A stretch of 20,682 nucleotides of DNA, from contig CAIJEA010000082.1 of assembly GCA_903819605.1 (NCBI GenBank), forward strand, positions 1-20,682, read 5' to 3'. The notes under the pieces were generated by a model. That model was not told the DNA's origin and did not search any database. It saw only the letters and a program-made list of their open reading frames with translations. Shown piece after piece: positions 7,793-15,140 of the stretch (its first letter is position 1; each line of letters starts with the position of its first letter). The stretch is from an uncultured cyanobacterium (GTDB lineage: Bacteria; Cyanobacteriota; Cyanobacteriia; Pseudanabaenales; Pseudanabaenaceae). The position numbers and the translations under genes were made by a program.

Positions 7793-8401
7793 TTACATCA
7801 CGTTTAAAAACAAACCTAATGGTGAGTTAAAGAGTGCGTTATCAACTTGAAAGAATAACTCTTCAGCATTGTCTGAATTGACAATCACTACATCTGCAAG
7901 TTCAATTTTTTCAGATTGAGGCATTTGGCTAGCAATTCTTTCTATCGCTTCATTTTTGGATAGATGATTGCGGTTAATTAGTCTTTTTAATTGTTGTTGA
8001 TAATCGCAAGCGATGACCCAAGTTTCAGAGACTAAACCTTGCATTTTTGCCTCAAACAATAACGGGATCACCATCACTAAAGTTGATGACTCTAAACGTT
8101 TGGCTTCTGAAACTAAAGATTGCTTAACATAAGGATGAATTAATTTCTCTAGCCACTGACGCTCAACCGTACTAGAAAATATAATCGTGCCCAGCTTTCG
8201 GCGATCAAGTTGCCCTTGCTCATCAGTGACTAATTTGCCGTAGCGATCGCACACTTTTGATAGACGTTCGCCATTCAAAGCTTGTCTTGCATATAGATCG
8301 GCATCTAGGATTGGTAATCCATAGGTATTATGTAAATAGTCAGACACAGTTGTCTTACCTGTAGCAATACCGCCTGTAATGCCGATGATGCGTTGTTTCA
8401 T
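7793..8401 (-). CDS. coaE: Dephospho-CoA kinase
   Basis: Catalyses the last step of coenzyme A synthesis, phosphorylating the 3'-hydroxyl of dephospho-CoA with ATP. The 202-residue protein starts with the P-loop IIGITGGIATGKTTVS (5-20), followed by the conserved DAD/ARQ segment (ILDADLYARQAL), the IHP motif (LIHPYVKQSL) and the substrate-region LVMVIPLLFE. Length fits the family. ATG at 8401. It is convergent with secG and divergent from the SemiSWEET-like gene, 68 bp away. Confidence 0.95.
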   Translation of the reverse strand: MKQRIIGITGGIATGKTTVSDYLHNTYGLPILDADLYARQALNGERLSKVCDRYGKLVTDEQGQLDRRKLGTIIFSSTVERQWLEKLIHPYVKQSLVSEAKRLESSTLVMVIPLLFEAKMQGLVSETWVIACDYQQQLKRLINRNHLSKNEAIERIASQMPQSEKIELADVVIVNSDNAEELFFQVDNALFNSPLGLFLNVM

Positions 8402-8469
8402 AGATTTATTCTAGGTTCAGATTGTCGCGCTGAAAAGGGCAATCTAAAGTTAGCCTATTTATTAAACTT

Positions 8470-8724
8470 ATGGATTTCACCAATTTACTTGGATTTACTG
8501 CTGCTTCTTTTACAACTCTTGCCTTTCTACCTCAAGTAATCCAAGTTTGGAGATCGCGATCGACTAAAGATATTTCTTTACCGATGTTAATTACTTTTAT
8601 TGCTGGGGTTTCTCTATGGTTGATTTACGGGGTTCGCGTAAATGCTGCACCGATCATTATTGCTAATGCGATTACCCTGATCTTAAATCTAGCTATTTTG
8701 CGTTTTAAACTTAAGCATGGCTAA
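8470..8724 (+). CDS. SemiSWEET-like PQ-loop membrane protein
   Basis: An 84-residue protein with three predicted transmembrane helices (about 3-22, 36-54 and 58-78), the size of a SemiSWEET half-transporter. The PQ motif is visible in helix 1 (TLAFLPQVIQVWRSRSTKDIS, around residues 17-37). SemiSWEETs dimerise to carry sugars through the membrane; the substrate here cannot be read from sequence. The gene lies between coaE and the NnrU/Z-ISO-like gene and has its own terminator, so there is no operon that hints at the substrate. Confidence 0.85.
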   Translation: MDFTNLLGFTAASFTTLAFLPQVIQVWRSRSTKDISLPMLITFIAGVSLWLIYGVRVNAAPIIIANAITLILNLAILRFKLKHG

Positions 8725-8736
8725 ATTTCTAAAAAA

Positions 8737-8786
8737 CCAAAAAGTAAAGTTGATTCACCGCACCTCCTTCACTTTTTGGGCTTTTT
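8737..8786 (+). terminator. Terminator after the SemiSWEET-like gene
   Basis: CCAAAAAGT (8737-8745) pairs with ACTTTTTGG (8771-8779), and the downstream side continues into GCTTTTTAC. It begins 13 bp after the stop codon. The loop of 25 nt is long, so the structure is looser than the palindromes elsewhere. Confidence 0.5.
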
Positions 8787-8840
8787 ACTAATGATTGCTA
8801 TAGACTTTACTGACAGCCATATTAACTTGTTGCCCATAGC

Positions 8841-9566
8841 ATGACCTCTCTTAGTGTATTCTTCTCGACTTATTTCACCCATTTTGTAATGGTGGGCTTA
8901 ATTTTAATATTTGCGATCGCCCATAGTGGTTTAGCAGCATTACGAATTTGGGCAGAAGAACGCATTGGGGCAAGGTTGTATCGTGTAATTTTTGCTCTCG
9001 TTAGTATTCCATTGGCGTTAGTACTGTTTATTTTCTATTTCAATCACCGTTATGATGGTTTGCAATTATGGGATTTACGGGGAATTAATGGGCTTCATGA
9101 ATTTGTCTTAGTGTTATCAGCGATCGCCTTTCTCTTCCTCTATCCTGCTACTTTTAATTTGGGAGAAGTCGCCGCAATTCAAAAGCCCCAAGTGCATCTT
9201 TTCGAGACGGGGATCACTCGTATCAGCCGTCATCCCCAAATGATCGGCATGTCACTATGGTGCATTGCCCATACTCTATGGCTAGGAACATCTTTTGCGT
9301 TGACAACTGCGATCGCTTTGGTCGGCTACCACCTGTTTGCAGTGTGGCACGGCGATCGGCGCTTGTTTAAGCGCTATGGGGATGCGTTTCTTGCACTCAA
9401 AGAACGTACTTCAGTTTTTCCATTTTTAGCGATCGCCCAAGGTCGTCAACAATTAGTCTTAAAAGAGTTTGTCCGTCCTGCTTACATCGGCGTGGCGATA
9501 ACAATTGTTTTATTCCGATGGTTACATCCGATTGTGATTACAGCTTCTGCTAACGTCAATTGGTAA
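8841..9566 (+). CDS. NnrU family membrane protein (Z-ISO-like)
   Basis: A 241-residue integral membrane protein with about six hydrophobic segments. Family marks are AHSGLAALR with His28, the FNLGEVAAI segment (105-113), TRISRHPQMIGMSLW (126-140), His144, His164 and HGDRRLF (170-176). NnrU proteins are related to plant 15-cis-zeta-carotene isomerase (Z-ISO), a haem enzyme of carotenoid synthesis, and the conserved histidines suit haem binding. A carotenoid role is therefore likely in a cyanobacterium but is inference. The stop codon overlaps the next palindrome. Plus-strand neighbours are unrelated in pathway. Confidence 0.8.
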   Translation: MTSLSVFFSTYFTHFVMVGLILIFAIAHSGLAALRIWAEERIGARLYRVIFALVSIPLALVLFIFYFNHRYDGLQLWDLRGINGLHEFVLVLSAIAFLFLYPATFNLGEVAAIQKPQVHLFETGITRISRHPQMIGMSLWCIAHTLWLGTSFALTTAIALVGYHLFAVWHGDRRLFKRYGDAFLALKERTSVFPFLAIAQGRQQLVLKEFVRPAYIGVAITIVLFRWLHPIVITASANVNW

Positions 9567-9621
9567 AACCCAAATAACATAGATGCGGCACGAAGCGCCG
9601 CATCTATGTTATTTGGGTTTT
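9565..9621. repeat. Palindrome overlapping the stop codon of the NnrU-family gene
   Basis: 27-bp arms (9565-9591 and 9595-9621) with one mismatch around GAA. Ends AAAACCCAAATAA/TTATTTGGGTTTT and core GGCACGAAGCGCC are close to the copy at 7731-7785, but several arm positions differ in both arms together. It starts inside the TAA of the upstream gene (9564-9566). Confidence 0.85.
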
Positions 9622-9662
9622 ACGTCCTACTTCTTTCCCACAAAAAAATAGACATATAAAAC

Positions 9663-9702
9663 CAAAGATTAGCGTTGCGGCGCTTTGCGCCGCTAATCTT
9701 TG
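9663..9702. repeat. Third-type palindrome with GCGGCGC core
   Basis: Outer arms 9663-9672/9693-9702 and inner arms 9678-9683/9687-9692 pair, with a five-base bulge (9673-9677) in the left arm. The centre GGCGCTTTGCGCC resembles the GAA-centred cores nearby. It lies between two other hairpins at the convergent junction. Confidence 0.65.
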
Positions 9703-9732
9703 AGTGAGAAAGGAGTAAGCAAAACTTGGATT

Positions 9733-9785
9733 GTCCTAAAAAAGAAAAGAGAGAACATAAAGTGCTCTCTTTTATTTTTTAGGAC
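9733..9785 (-). terminator. Terminator for sasA
   Basis: 21-bp arms 9733-9753 and 9765-9785 with one mismatch and an 11-nt loop. On the minus strand the stem is followed by T-rich sequence within its distal arm. It overlaps the sasA stop codon (9785-9787) by one base. Confidence 0.7.
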
Positions 9786-10897
9786 TAATAAACGGGAAGC
9801 GTAAAATGAAAACAGCTACCTTCTTTACCTAATGCATCATCGACCCAGATGTGACCGTAATGGGCAGTGATAATCCTGCGACAAAGGGACAATCCGATAC
9901 CATAGCCATCAGCTTCCCCATCGCGCTCTAATCGATAGCGCTCCTCAAATACGCGATCGCGCAGTTCAGCAGGAATTCCAGGACCATTGTCAGTAATGCT
10001 AACTTCAATTTTTTGAGCAGTACGATGCATGACCGTTAGCTCGATTTGGCCCCCTTCAGGAGTGTATTTAGTAGCGTTGCCCAAGAGATTGATCAGAACT
10101 TGACGAATTTTTTCTTGATCGACATAAACGGGGGGAAGGTCTGAGGGAATATCTTTGAGCAACTTTTGCATTTTTCTTTCTAGACATTTACTAAAGTAAA
10201 AATCGCTAGTTACACTATGGCAAAGTTGATCGAACTGAATTTTTTGACGTTGGGTACGAAATTGAGCATTAGCCCCACGACCAGCTTCTAGAATATCAGT
10301 AATCATATTGTCGGCATCTCGAGCCTTAGAGCGAGCATGTTTGAGTAGCCGAGAAACCATTTGCGGATCGATCCTGTCACCACTTTTCTCAATAGTATCG
10401 ATCGCCAACAAAATTGCGGTCAGGGGATTTCGTAAATCATGGGCTAGCATTCCTAACACACGGTCTTTAAACCGAATTTGCTCCTCGATTTCAGTTTTCT
10501 CTTGTGAAAGGCGAAATACATCATCAGCAAGACGTGCGACTTCATTCATATACTCAATGTTTTGAGCAAGTTCAGGAGGATGATTAGTAGTTTGATCTAG
10601 CACCTGCTGTTTCCAAGTTTCCCAGCATGTTTCTAGTTGCTTAAGTATATTTTTCCCCGCAATAGTCTGGCGTGGCAAAGGTGATAGTTTGAGCAAAGCA
10701 GGAGACATAACCACTTTAAATAGCTCTGCTAATTGTGGCTGACTAGCAACATTGATGACTTGCAGTTCTGAGCGACATTTGCCGTCGCGTTGCAAAAAAG
10801 CCTCTACCTCCTTGACTAATTCCTTTGCTTTGGGGCGATCGTCAATAAATAGTAAGAGTTGCAGTGTTGATTCGGGTAATGTTGAAATAGTCCTCAT
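9785..10897 (-). CDS. sasA: Circadian-output sensor histidine kinase SasA
   Basis: Kinase that reads the KaiC clock and phosphorylates RpaA. From the ATG at 10897 it is 370 residues. An N-terminal KaiB-like thioredoxin-fold domain (LQLLLFIDDRPKAKELV, residues 12-28, to about 90) is the diagnostic part. Then come the dimerisation/phosphoacceptor helix with LAHDLRNPLTA (His153), the N box QVLINLLGNATKYTPEGG (266-283), the G1 box DNGPGIP (303-309) and the G2 box GYGIGL (331-336). There is no transmembrane segment, as expected. An in-frame TTG at 10915 would add six residues; homologues support the ATG. No kai or rpa genes lie in the window. Divergent from recJ. Confidence 0.92.
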   Translation of the reverse strand: MRTISTLPESTLQLLLFIDDRPKAKELVKEVEAFLQRDGKCRSELQVINVASQPQLAELFKVVMSPALLKLSPLPRQTIAGKNILKQLETCWETWKQQVLDQTTNHPPELAQNIEYMNEVARLADDVFRLSQEKTEIEEQIRFKDRVLGMLAHDLRNPLTAILLAIDTIEKSGDRIDPQMVSRLLKHARSKARDADNMITDILEAGRGANAQFRTQRQKIQFDQLCHSVTSDFYFSKCLERKMQKLLKDIPSDLPPVYVDQEKIRQVLINLLGNATKYTPEGGQIELTVMHRTAQKIEVSITDNGPGIPAELRDRVFEERYRLERDGEADGYGIGLSLCRRIITAHYGHIWVDDALGKEGSCFHFTLPVY

Positions 10898-10956
10898 TGA
10901 CTTTCGGACTCGCAACGGATTTTTAATACATTCTTAATAATTATATTATTGTTTCC

Positions 10957-12123
10957 ATGCATTTACCTAAACAGCGATGGCAGATTTTCTCTCCACAACC
11001 AGATTTATCAGCAGAGATCGCTAATGCTACAGGACTTTCGCCCATAATCTCGCAAATCTTACTAAATCGAAGTATTAATACTCCTGAGGCTGCCAAGATT
11101 TTTCTTGATCCAGAGTTAGAAAATCTACCCGATCCTAAGCAGGAATTTCCCGATTTAGTCGCGAGTATCGATCGCATTGAGCAAGTAATTAAGCGTGGCG
11201 ATCGCATTACGATTTGTGGTGATTACGATGTTGATGGGATGACTAGCACAGCTTTGCTAATTCGGACGTTGCGCCTATTAGGTGGAATTGTGGAATATGA
11301 AATTCCCAGTCGGATGACAGAGGGCTATGGGATTAATACTCGCATCGTACAGGATTGTCACGATCGCAACGTGAAATTAATCATTACGGTGGACAATGGA
11401 ATTGCTGCCTATGAGGCGATCGCCCTTGCAGAATCCTTAAATATTTCTGTAATTGTCACCGATCACCATGATGTCCCAGAAGACCCTAGTAAAATTCCGC
11501 CCGCAACAGCGATCCTCAATCCAAAATATCACGTCGATCCCAATTCACCCTACGCCGCGATCGCAGGTGTTGGTGTTGCCTATGTGTTGGCGTTGGAATT
11601 AAGCGATCGCTTTGGCAAACGCGCCGAATTAGAAAATCCTTTATTAGAATTATTTACCCTTGGCACAATCGCCGATCTTGCATCTTTAACAGGGATAAAT
11701 CGCCGCCTTGTCAAAAAAGGTTTACGGTTACTTTCGCAATCTAAAGTAATTGGCATTATTGCCCTAATTAACGAGACGGGAATTGCAAAAGATAAACAAA
11801 CAGGACTAAAACCTGAAGCGATCGGGTTTGGGCTAGGTCCGCGCATTAATGCAATCGGTCGCATTGGCAATCCCCAAGTAATTATCGATCTGTTAACTTG
11901 CGAAGAAATGGGAGAAGCGATCGCTTTAGCGCAGGAATGTGAAGCAACTAATCGCAAGCGTCAAGATCTTTGTAAAGAGATTGAACAGGAAGCGATCGCC
12001 TATATATCAAAGCTCAAATCAGAGGGTTTTGATATTACCCAAGAGCGAGTTTTAGTAATAGTTGATCGGGAGGTGCAGGATACTCTCTATCCCTCACCTA
12101 AGGGAAATAGAGAGATGTCGTAG
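10957..12123 (+). CDS. recJ: RecJ exonuclease, N-terminal DHH half (gene interrupted)
   Basis: RecJ is the 5'-3' single-strand DNA exonuclease of recombination and mismatch repair. This 388-residue frame carries the whole DHH domain with its metal-binding motifs: GDYDVDG (88-94), VDNG (145-148), TDHHD (168-172), GTIADLA (236-242) and GLGPRINAIGRIG (292-304). It keeps the family sequence up to VLVIV (365-369), directly before the point where intact RecJ continues with GWHHG. The last 19 residues (to NREMS) are unrelated to RecJ and come from the inserted DNA. The DHHA1 and OB parts are encoded separately at 13873-15099. Whether this half makes a stable or active protein cannot be told from sequence. 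Confidence 0.92.
   Translation: MHLPKQRWQIFSPQPDLSAEIANATGLSPIISQILLNRSINTPEAAKIFLDPELENLPDPKQEFPDLVASIDRIEQVIKRGDRITICGDYDVDGMTSTALLIRTLRLLGGIVEYEIPSRMTEGYGINTRIVQDCHDRNVKLIITVDNGIAAYEAIALAESLNISVIVTDHHDVPEDPSKIPPATAILNPKYHVDPNSPYAAIAGVGVAYVLALELSDRFGKRAELENPLLELFTLGTIADLASLTGINRRLVKKGLRLLSQSKVIGIIALINETGIAKDKQTGLKPEAIGFGLGPRINAIGRIGNPQVIIDLLTCEEMGEAIALAQECEATNRKRQDLCKEIEQEAIAYISKLKSEGFDITQERVLVIVDREVQDTLYPSPKGNREMS
12083..12114. repeat. Imperfect dyad at the left border of the recJ insertion
   Basis: CTCTCTATCCCT (12083-12094) pairs with AGGGAAATAGAGAG (12101-12114) apart from a two-base bulge. It contains CCCTCACC, which recurs near the right border, and lies at the end of the recJ N-half frame just before its TAG. 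Confidence 0.5.
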
Positions 12124-12135
12124 CCATTTCTTTAT

Positions 12136-12199
12136 TTGAAAACCCTTACTGGGTTTAGTTTTCAATTCACAAACATTGTAGACACACTTTTGTGAATTG
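12136..12199. repeat. Two stem-loops between recJ N-half and the Uma2 gene
   Basis: The first pairs TTGAAAACCC (12136-12145) with the GGGTTT...TTTTCAA side (12151-12165), imperfectly. The second is an exact 11-bp pair, 12163-12173 with 12189-12199, with a 15-nt loop. Together they could terminate read-through or act as operator for the following gene. Confidence 0.5.
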
Positions 12200-12231
12200 G
12201 TATTATAAAGTTTAAGTTAGGTAAAGTTATT

Positions 12232-12876
12232 ATGAACACATTACTCAAACCAGCCTCAAACCAACTAAACACATGGATTAGCGCTACTTGGACAGAATTT
12301 GTGGCGATCGCCGATGCAACCGATAGTGCCAAACGCAAAAGCTACTATTACCAACAGCAGATGAGATTTGAGGATATGTCCACAGGTTCCGATCACTCCA
12401 ACGATCATGCATTAATTCTATTCGCCCTCTCCTTTTATGCCGCCACAAAGCAAATCCCCATGACTGCCAAAGATGGCTGCTCCTACCGCCAAAGCGGAAA
12501 AACTGAATTTCAGCCCGATGTCTCCTATTACATCGGTGACAATGCCGATGCGATCGCTTGGGGAACGCGCATCATTGACCTCGATCAATATCCCTTACCC
12601 GATCTCGTCATCGAAATATCTGACACCACCTTCAACGATGACCTCGGCACAAAACGCCTGCAATACGAAGAACTAGGCATCAAAGAATACTGGATCGTCA
12701 ATGTCCAAACCATGAAAATCTACGCCTTTGCGATCGCCCCAGATGGCAGCAGCCATCATATTCGCCAATCCCTAGTACTATCTGGATTAAAACTAGAAAT
12801 TTTAGAACAAGCGATCGAACGCAGTCGCCAAGAAAATCAATCAACTGTCACTGCATGGCTAATGAAGCAATTCTGA
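12232..12876 (+). CDS. Uma2 family (DUF820) putative PD-(D/E)XK nuclease
   Basis: A 214-residue member of a family that is highly multiplied in cyanobacteria. The restriction-endonuclease-like fold is visible from FQPDVSYYI (93-101, Asp96), PDLVIEISDTT (123-133, Asp124 and Glu128), Lys141 and EELGIKEYWIVN (146-157). Those acidic and Lys residues form the expected metal-dependent nuclease site, so it looks intact. The cellular function of the family is not established; dispersal with mobile DNA is common. It sits inside the insertion that breaks recJ, 60 bp before the chimera, on the same strand and in the same reading frame as both recJ pieces. Confidence 0.85.
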   Translation: MNTLLKPASNQLNTWISATWTEFVAIADATDSAKRKSYYYQQQMRFEDMSTGSDHSNDHALILFALSFYAATKQIPMTAKDGCSYRQSGKTEFQPDVSYYIGDNADAIAWGTRIIDLDQYPLPDLVIEISDTTFNDDLGTKRLQYEELGIKEYWIVNVQTMKIYAFAIAPDGSSHHIRQSLVLSGLKLEILEQAIERSRQENQSTVTAWLMKQF

Positions 12877-12936
12877 TGAGTGCTAAAGATTGAGAAGTTT
12901 GCCAGTTTGGAAGGAAGCAACTTAAGGTAGGAGCAA

Positions 12937-15099
12937 ATGGAAATAAAGTCAACAAATTTTAGTTTTTTGCGCGAGCATGATCCACAATTGGTAAACCTTG
13001 CTGCCCGCGCTGAACTGTATTTCCATAGCGACAGTAATACCTGCATCATCAAACTGCGGCAATTTGCCGAGCGTCTTGCCCAGCACATCGCCGACCAGAG
13101 AGGGCATTATCAAGCAGAAGATGAAGCACAGGTAGATTTGCTAAGACGACTTGAAGCAGAAGGTATCATTTCTAGTAAAGTCTCTAAACTTTTCCATAAC
13201 ATTCGCAAAGGAGGCAACAATGCTGCTCATACAGGCAAAGATGACAGCCGCCAAGCCCTCACTCTCCTCGAAAATGCGCATGAGTTAGGCATCTGGTTTC
13301 ATCGCGAATTTGGTAATGACAGGAATTTTAGACCAGAGCCATTCGTGCGACCTGTTGCGCACACAGATGCTGAAAACGAGAGACTGAAAAGGGATGCCGA
13401 ACGATCGCGCCGCGAAGCAGAGGAAAAAGAGATCGCTCTGAAAATAGCTGAAGCACAAGCCCGTCAAGCCGAAGCAGAAAAGCAACGATTGGAAAAAATA
13501 TTGCGCGATTCGGATGCCGAACCATCTCGCCGAGATGCCGAAGAAAAAGATATCGCCCTGAAAATAGCTGAAGCACAAGCCCGTCAAGCTGAAGCAGAAA
13601 AGCAACAATTAGAAAAAATAGCGAGCGAAAAGGAAAAGCAAAGAATAGCAGAGAATATTACCAATCAAATTGATACACCTCCACAAACTGCGGATATTCC
13701 CAATCAACCACGAATTCACCCTAAAAATATCGATCTCGATGAAGATCGAACTGGTCAAATTAGCGATCGCAGTGGAAAAGTTAAACCTTCTGCCAAGGAA
13801 GAAAAAGCCCTCACCCCCAGCCCCTCTCCCAAGGAGGGAGAGGGGAGCAAGAGAAAGAAGAGCAAAAGAGAGGGTTGGCATCATGGCGTGATAGGTATTG
13901 TCGCTTCGCGGTTGGTGGAACGTTATGGTGCGCCTGTATTTATTGGCAGTTATGAAGACGCTGATGATCACGATGCAGCAGAGCCTTCTATCCGCTTCTC
14001 CGTGCGGGGTATTCCTGAATTTCATGTTTTTCAGGCGATTGAATATGAACCGATCAAAACTATTCGCTTTAAGGGGGGCGGACATAAAGCGGCGGGAGGT
14101 TTTACTATGCCTGCGGCAAATTTGGAGAAACTGCGGCAAGGTCTGCGGGAATTTGCTGATCGCGAGAATATTCTGCCTAGCCACATTAGCCCCCTAATCA
14201 ATATTGATGTGCGTATTGACCTCAGTGATGTCTCTATGACCCTGCTGCAAGAATGCGATCGCCTACAACCTTGCGGACTTGGCAATCCCGATCCTGTGTT
14301 TTATAGCGAAAATGTGCGAGTTCTCTCTCAACAAACTCGCGGTAGAGATAAAGTCAAACATCTTTCTCTAGAACTGGATACAGGTAATGGCAAGATTAAG
14401 GCGATCGCATGGCGATGGGGAGAATATTGTCCTGTGCCCGATTATGTGGATATTGCTTACAAGTTACGCGCTAATCAGTGGCAAGATACAACTTCAGTGG
14501 AATTGGAAATTATCGGTATTCGAGAGCCAATAAATACGCATATAGAAACCCCAAATAATTCTTCCAAAACCCTGCATCTAAAATACCAACCTGCGCCAAT
14601 AATTACCAAATCCCCCCAATGGCAAAAGCTGAGCGAAGCACCACGCCCCTTACCACGCCCATTATTGCTCTATGGCTGCGATCGCCCTGCCGATAAGTTT
14701 CAAGGCGATGTCGATTGCGATCGCCCAATACGCAATAAAAAGTACGAAGCAGTGGTTTTATGGACTTTACCGCCATCATTCACTCATCTGCAATGGCTCA
14801 TCGCTACCGCTAAACCCGATTATATCTATCTCGGTTCCCATATCCCTTCAGTTCCTTCCATCGATCAATTTCGCAATCAAGTTCAATCTCTCGATTTAGA
14901 GAATATCGATATTCTCAATCTCCTAGATTTAGCCCAGCAATGGTGGATTTCTCCCAGTGCGATCGTCTCGGCTCTGCGAGAACTTGGCTACATCTGCGAT
15001 TTCCCACCGACATTATCGCTTGATGGAGAACTTCTCAGAATGCAAAAATGGTATGAGATTGCGATCTCCAAGCTTGCGACATTATTTACACAAGATTAG
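12937..15099 (+). CDS. Chimera: HsdR-type DUF4145 N-terminus and coiled coil fused to RecJ C-terminal half
   Basis: A 720-residue open frame made of two unrelated parts. Residues 1-130 match the N-terminal DUF4145 region of type I restriction R subunits (FLREHDPQLVNLAARAE, 10-26; IIKLRQFAERLAQ, 37-49; GNNAAHTG, 93-100; GIWFHREFG, 118-126). A charged coiled coil with a 40-residue duplication follows (about 145-240), then a Pro/Ser/Lys linker with a REP-like sequence. From GWHHGVIGIVASRLVERYG (313-331) it is RecJ: the DHHA1 motif GGGHKAAGGF (380-389) and the OB and C-terminal parts to residue 720. AGGAG lies three bases before the ATG. No stop or frameshift breaks the RecJ part, so the junction is recent or the fusion is kept. 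The nuclease-helicase part of HsdR is absent. Confidence 0.85.
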   Translation: MEIKSTNFSFLREHDPQLVNLAARAELYFHSDSNTCIIKLRQFAERLAQHIADQRGHYQAEDEAQVDLLRRLEAEGIISSKVSKLFHNIRKGGNNAAHTGKDDSRQALTLLENAHELGIWFHREFGNDRNFRPEPFVRPVAHTDAENERLKRDAERSRREAEEKEIALKIAEAQARQAEAEKQRLEKILRDSDAEPSRRDAEEKDIALKIAEAQARQAEAEKQQLEKIASEKEKQRIAENITNQIDTPPQTADIPNQPRIHPKNIDLDEDRTGQISDRSGKVKPSAKEEKALTPSPSPKEGEGSKRKKSKREGWHHGVIGIVASRLVERYGAPVFIGSYEDADDHDAAEPSIRFSVRGIPEFHVFQAIEYEPIKTIRFKGGGHKAAGGFTMPAANLEKLRQGLREFADRENILPSHISPLINIDVRIDLSDVSMTLLQECDRLQPCGLGNPDPVFYSENVRVLSQQTRGRDKVKHLSLELDTGNGKIKAIAWRWGEYCPVPDYVDIAYKLRANQWQDTTSVELEIIGIREPINTHIETPNNSSKTLHLKYQPAPIITKSPQWQKLSEAPRPLPRPLLLYGCDRPADKFQGDVDCDRPIRNKKYEAVVLWTLPPSFTHLQWLIATAKPDYIYLGSHIPSVPSIDQFRNQVQSLDLENIDILNLLDLAQQWWISPSAIVSALRELGYICDFPPTLSLDGELLRMQKWYEIAISKLATLFTQD
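13391..13620 (+). repeat. Tandem duplication of 120 bp in the coiled coil
   Basis: Bases 13391-13500 and 13511-13620 align with a constant offset of 120 bp, i.e. 40 residues. The most similar stretch is ALKIAEAQARQAEAEKQ, repeated at residues 167-183 and 207-223 with nearly identical DNA. It lengthens the heptad-rich coiled coil in frame. Confidence 0.85.
13808..13845. repeat. REP-like GC-rich palindrome at the right border of the recJ insertion
   Basis: CCCCTCTCCC (13821-13830) and GGGAGAGGGG (13836-13845) are exact reverse complements with a 5-nt loop, preceded by CCCTCACCCCCAG. Sequences of this kind are dispersed in cyanobacterial genomes, usually between genes. Here it is translated as TPSPSPKEGEG within the chimera, 27 bp before the RecJ C-half resumes. 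Confidence 0.7.
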
Positions 15100-15140
15100 T
15101 TAGTCAAAAAGCGGCAATATCTAAAAATTATATGCTCTCT

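Larger units (their letters stand above)
12064..13872. mobile_element. Insertion of about 1.8 kb that splits recJ
   Basis: Joining the codon for V369 of the upstream frame (ends 12063) to the codon for G313 of the downstream frame (13873) restores an uninterrupted RecJ of about 777 residues, normal for the family. The DNA between holds a Uma2 gene and an HsdR-like N-terminal segment, with imperfect dyads near both borders and an 8-bp CCCTCACC at 12091-12098 and 13808-13815. There is no transposase, integrase or clear target duplication, so the mechanism is unknown. Exact borders may be off by a few bases. Confidence 0.75.

Noticed and set aside
11580..11957. A 125-codon minus-strand frame
   Set aside because: It is antisense to conserved RecJ DHH sequence and resembles no family.
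13391..13620. A possible CRISPR-like repeat pair
   Set aside because: Only two units, in frame and coding for a coiled coil, with no spacers; a tandem coding duplication explains it.
13609..14184. A 191-codon open frame on the minus strand
   Set aside because: It lies wholly opposite the chimera, crosses the RecJ junction and has low-complexity Leu/Phe/Arg composition typical of an antisense shadow.
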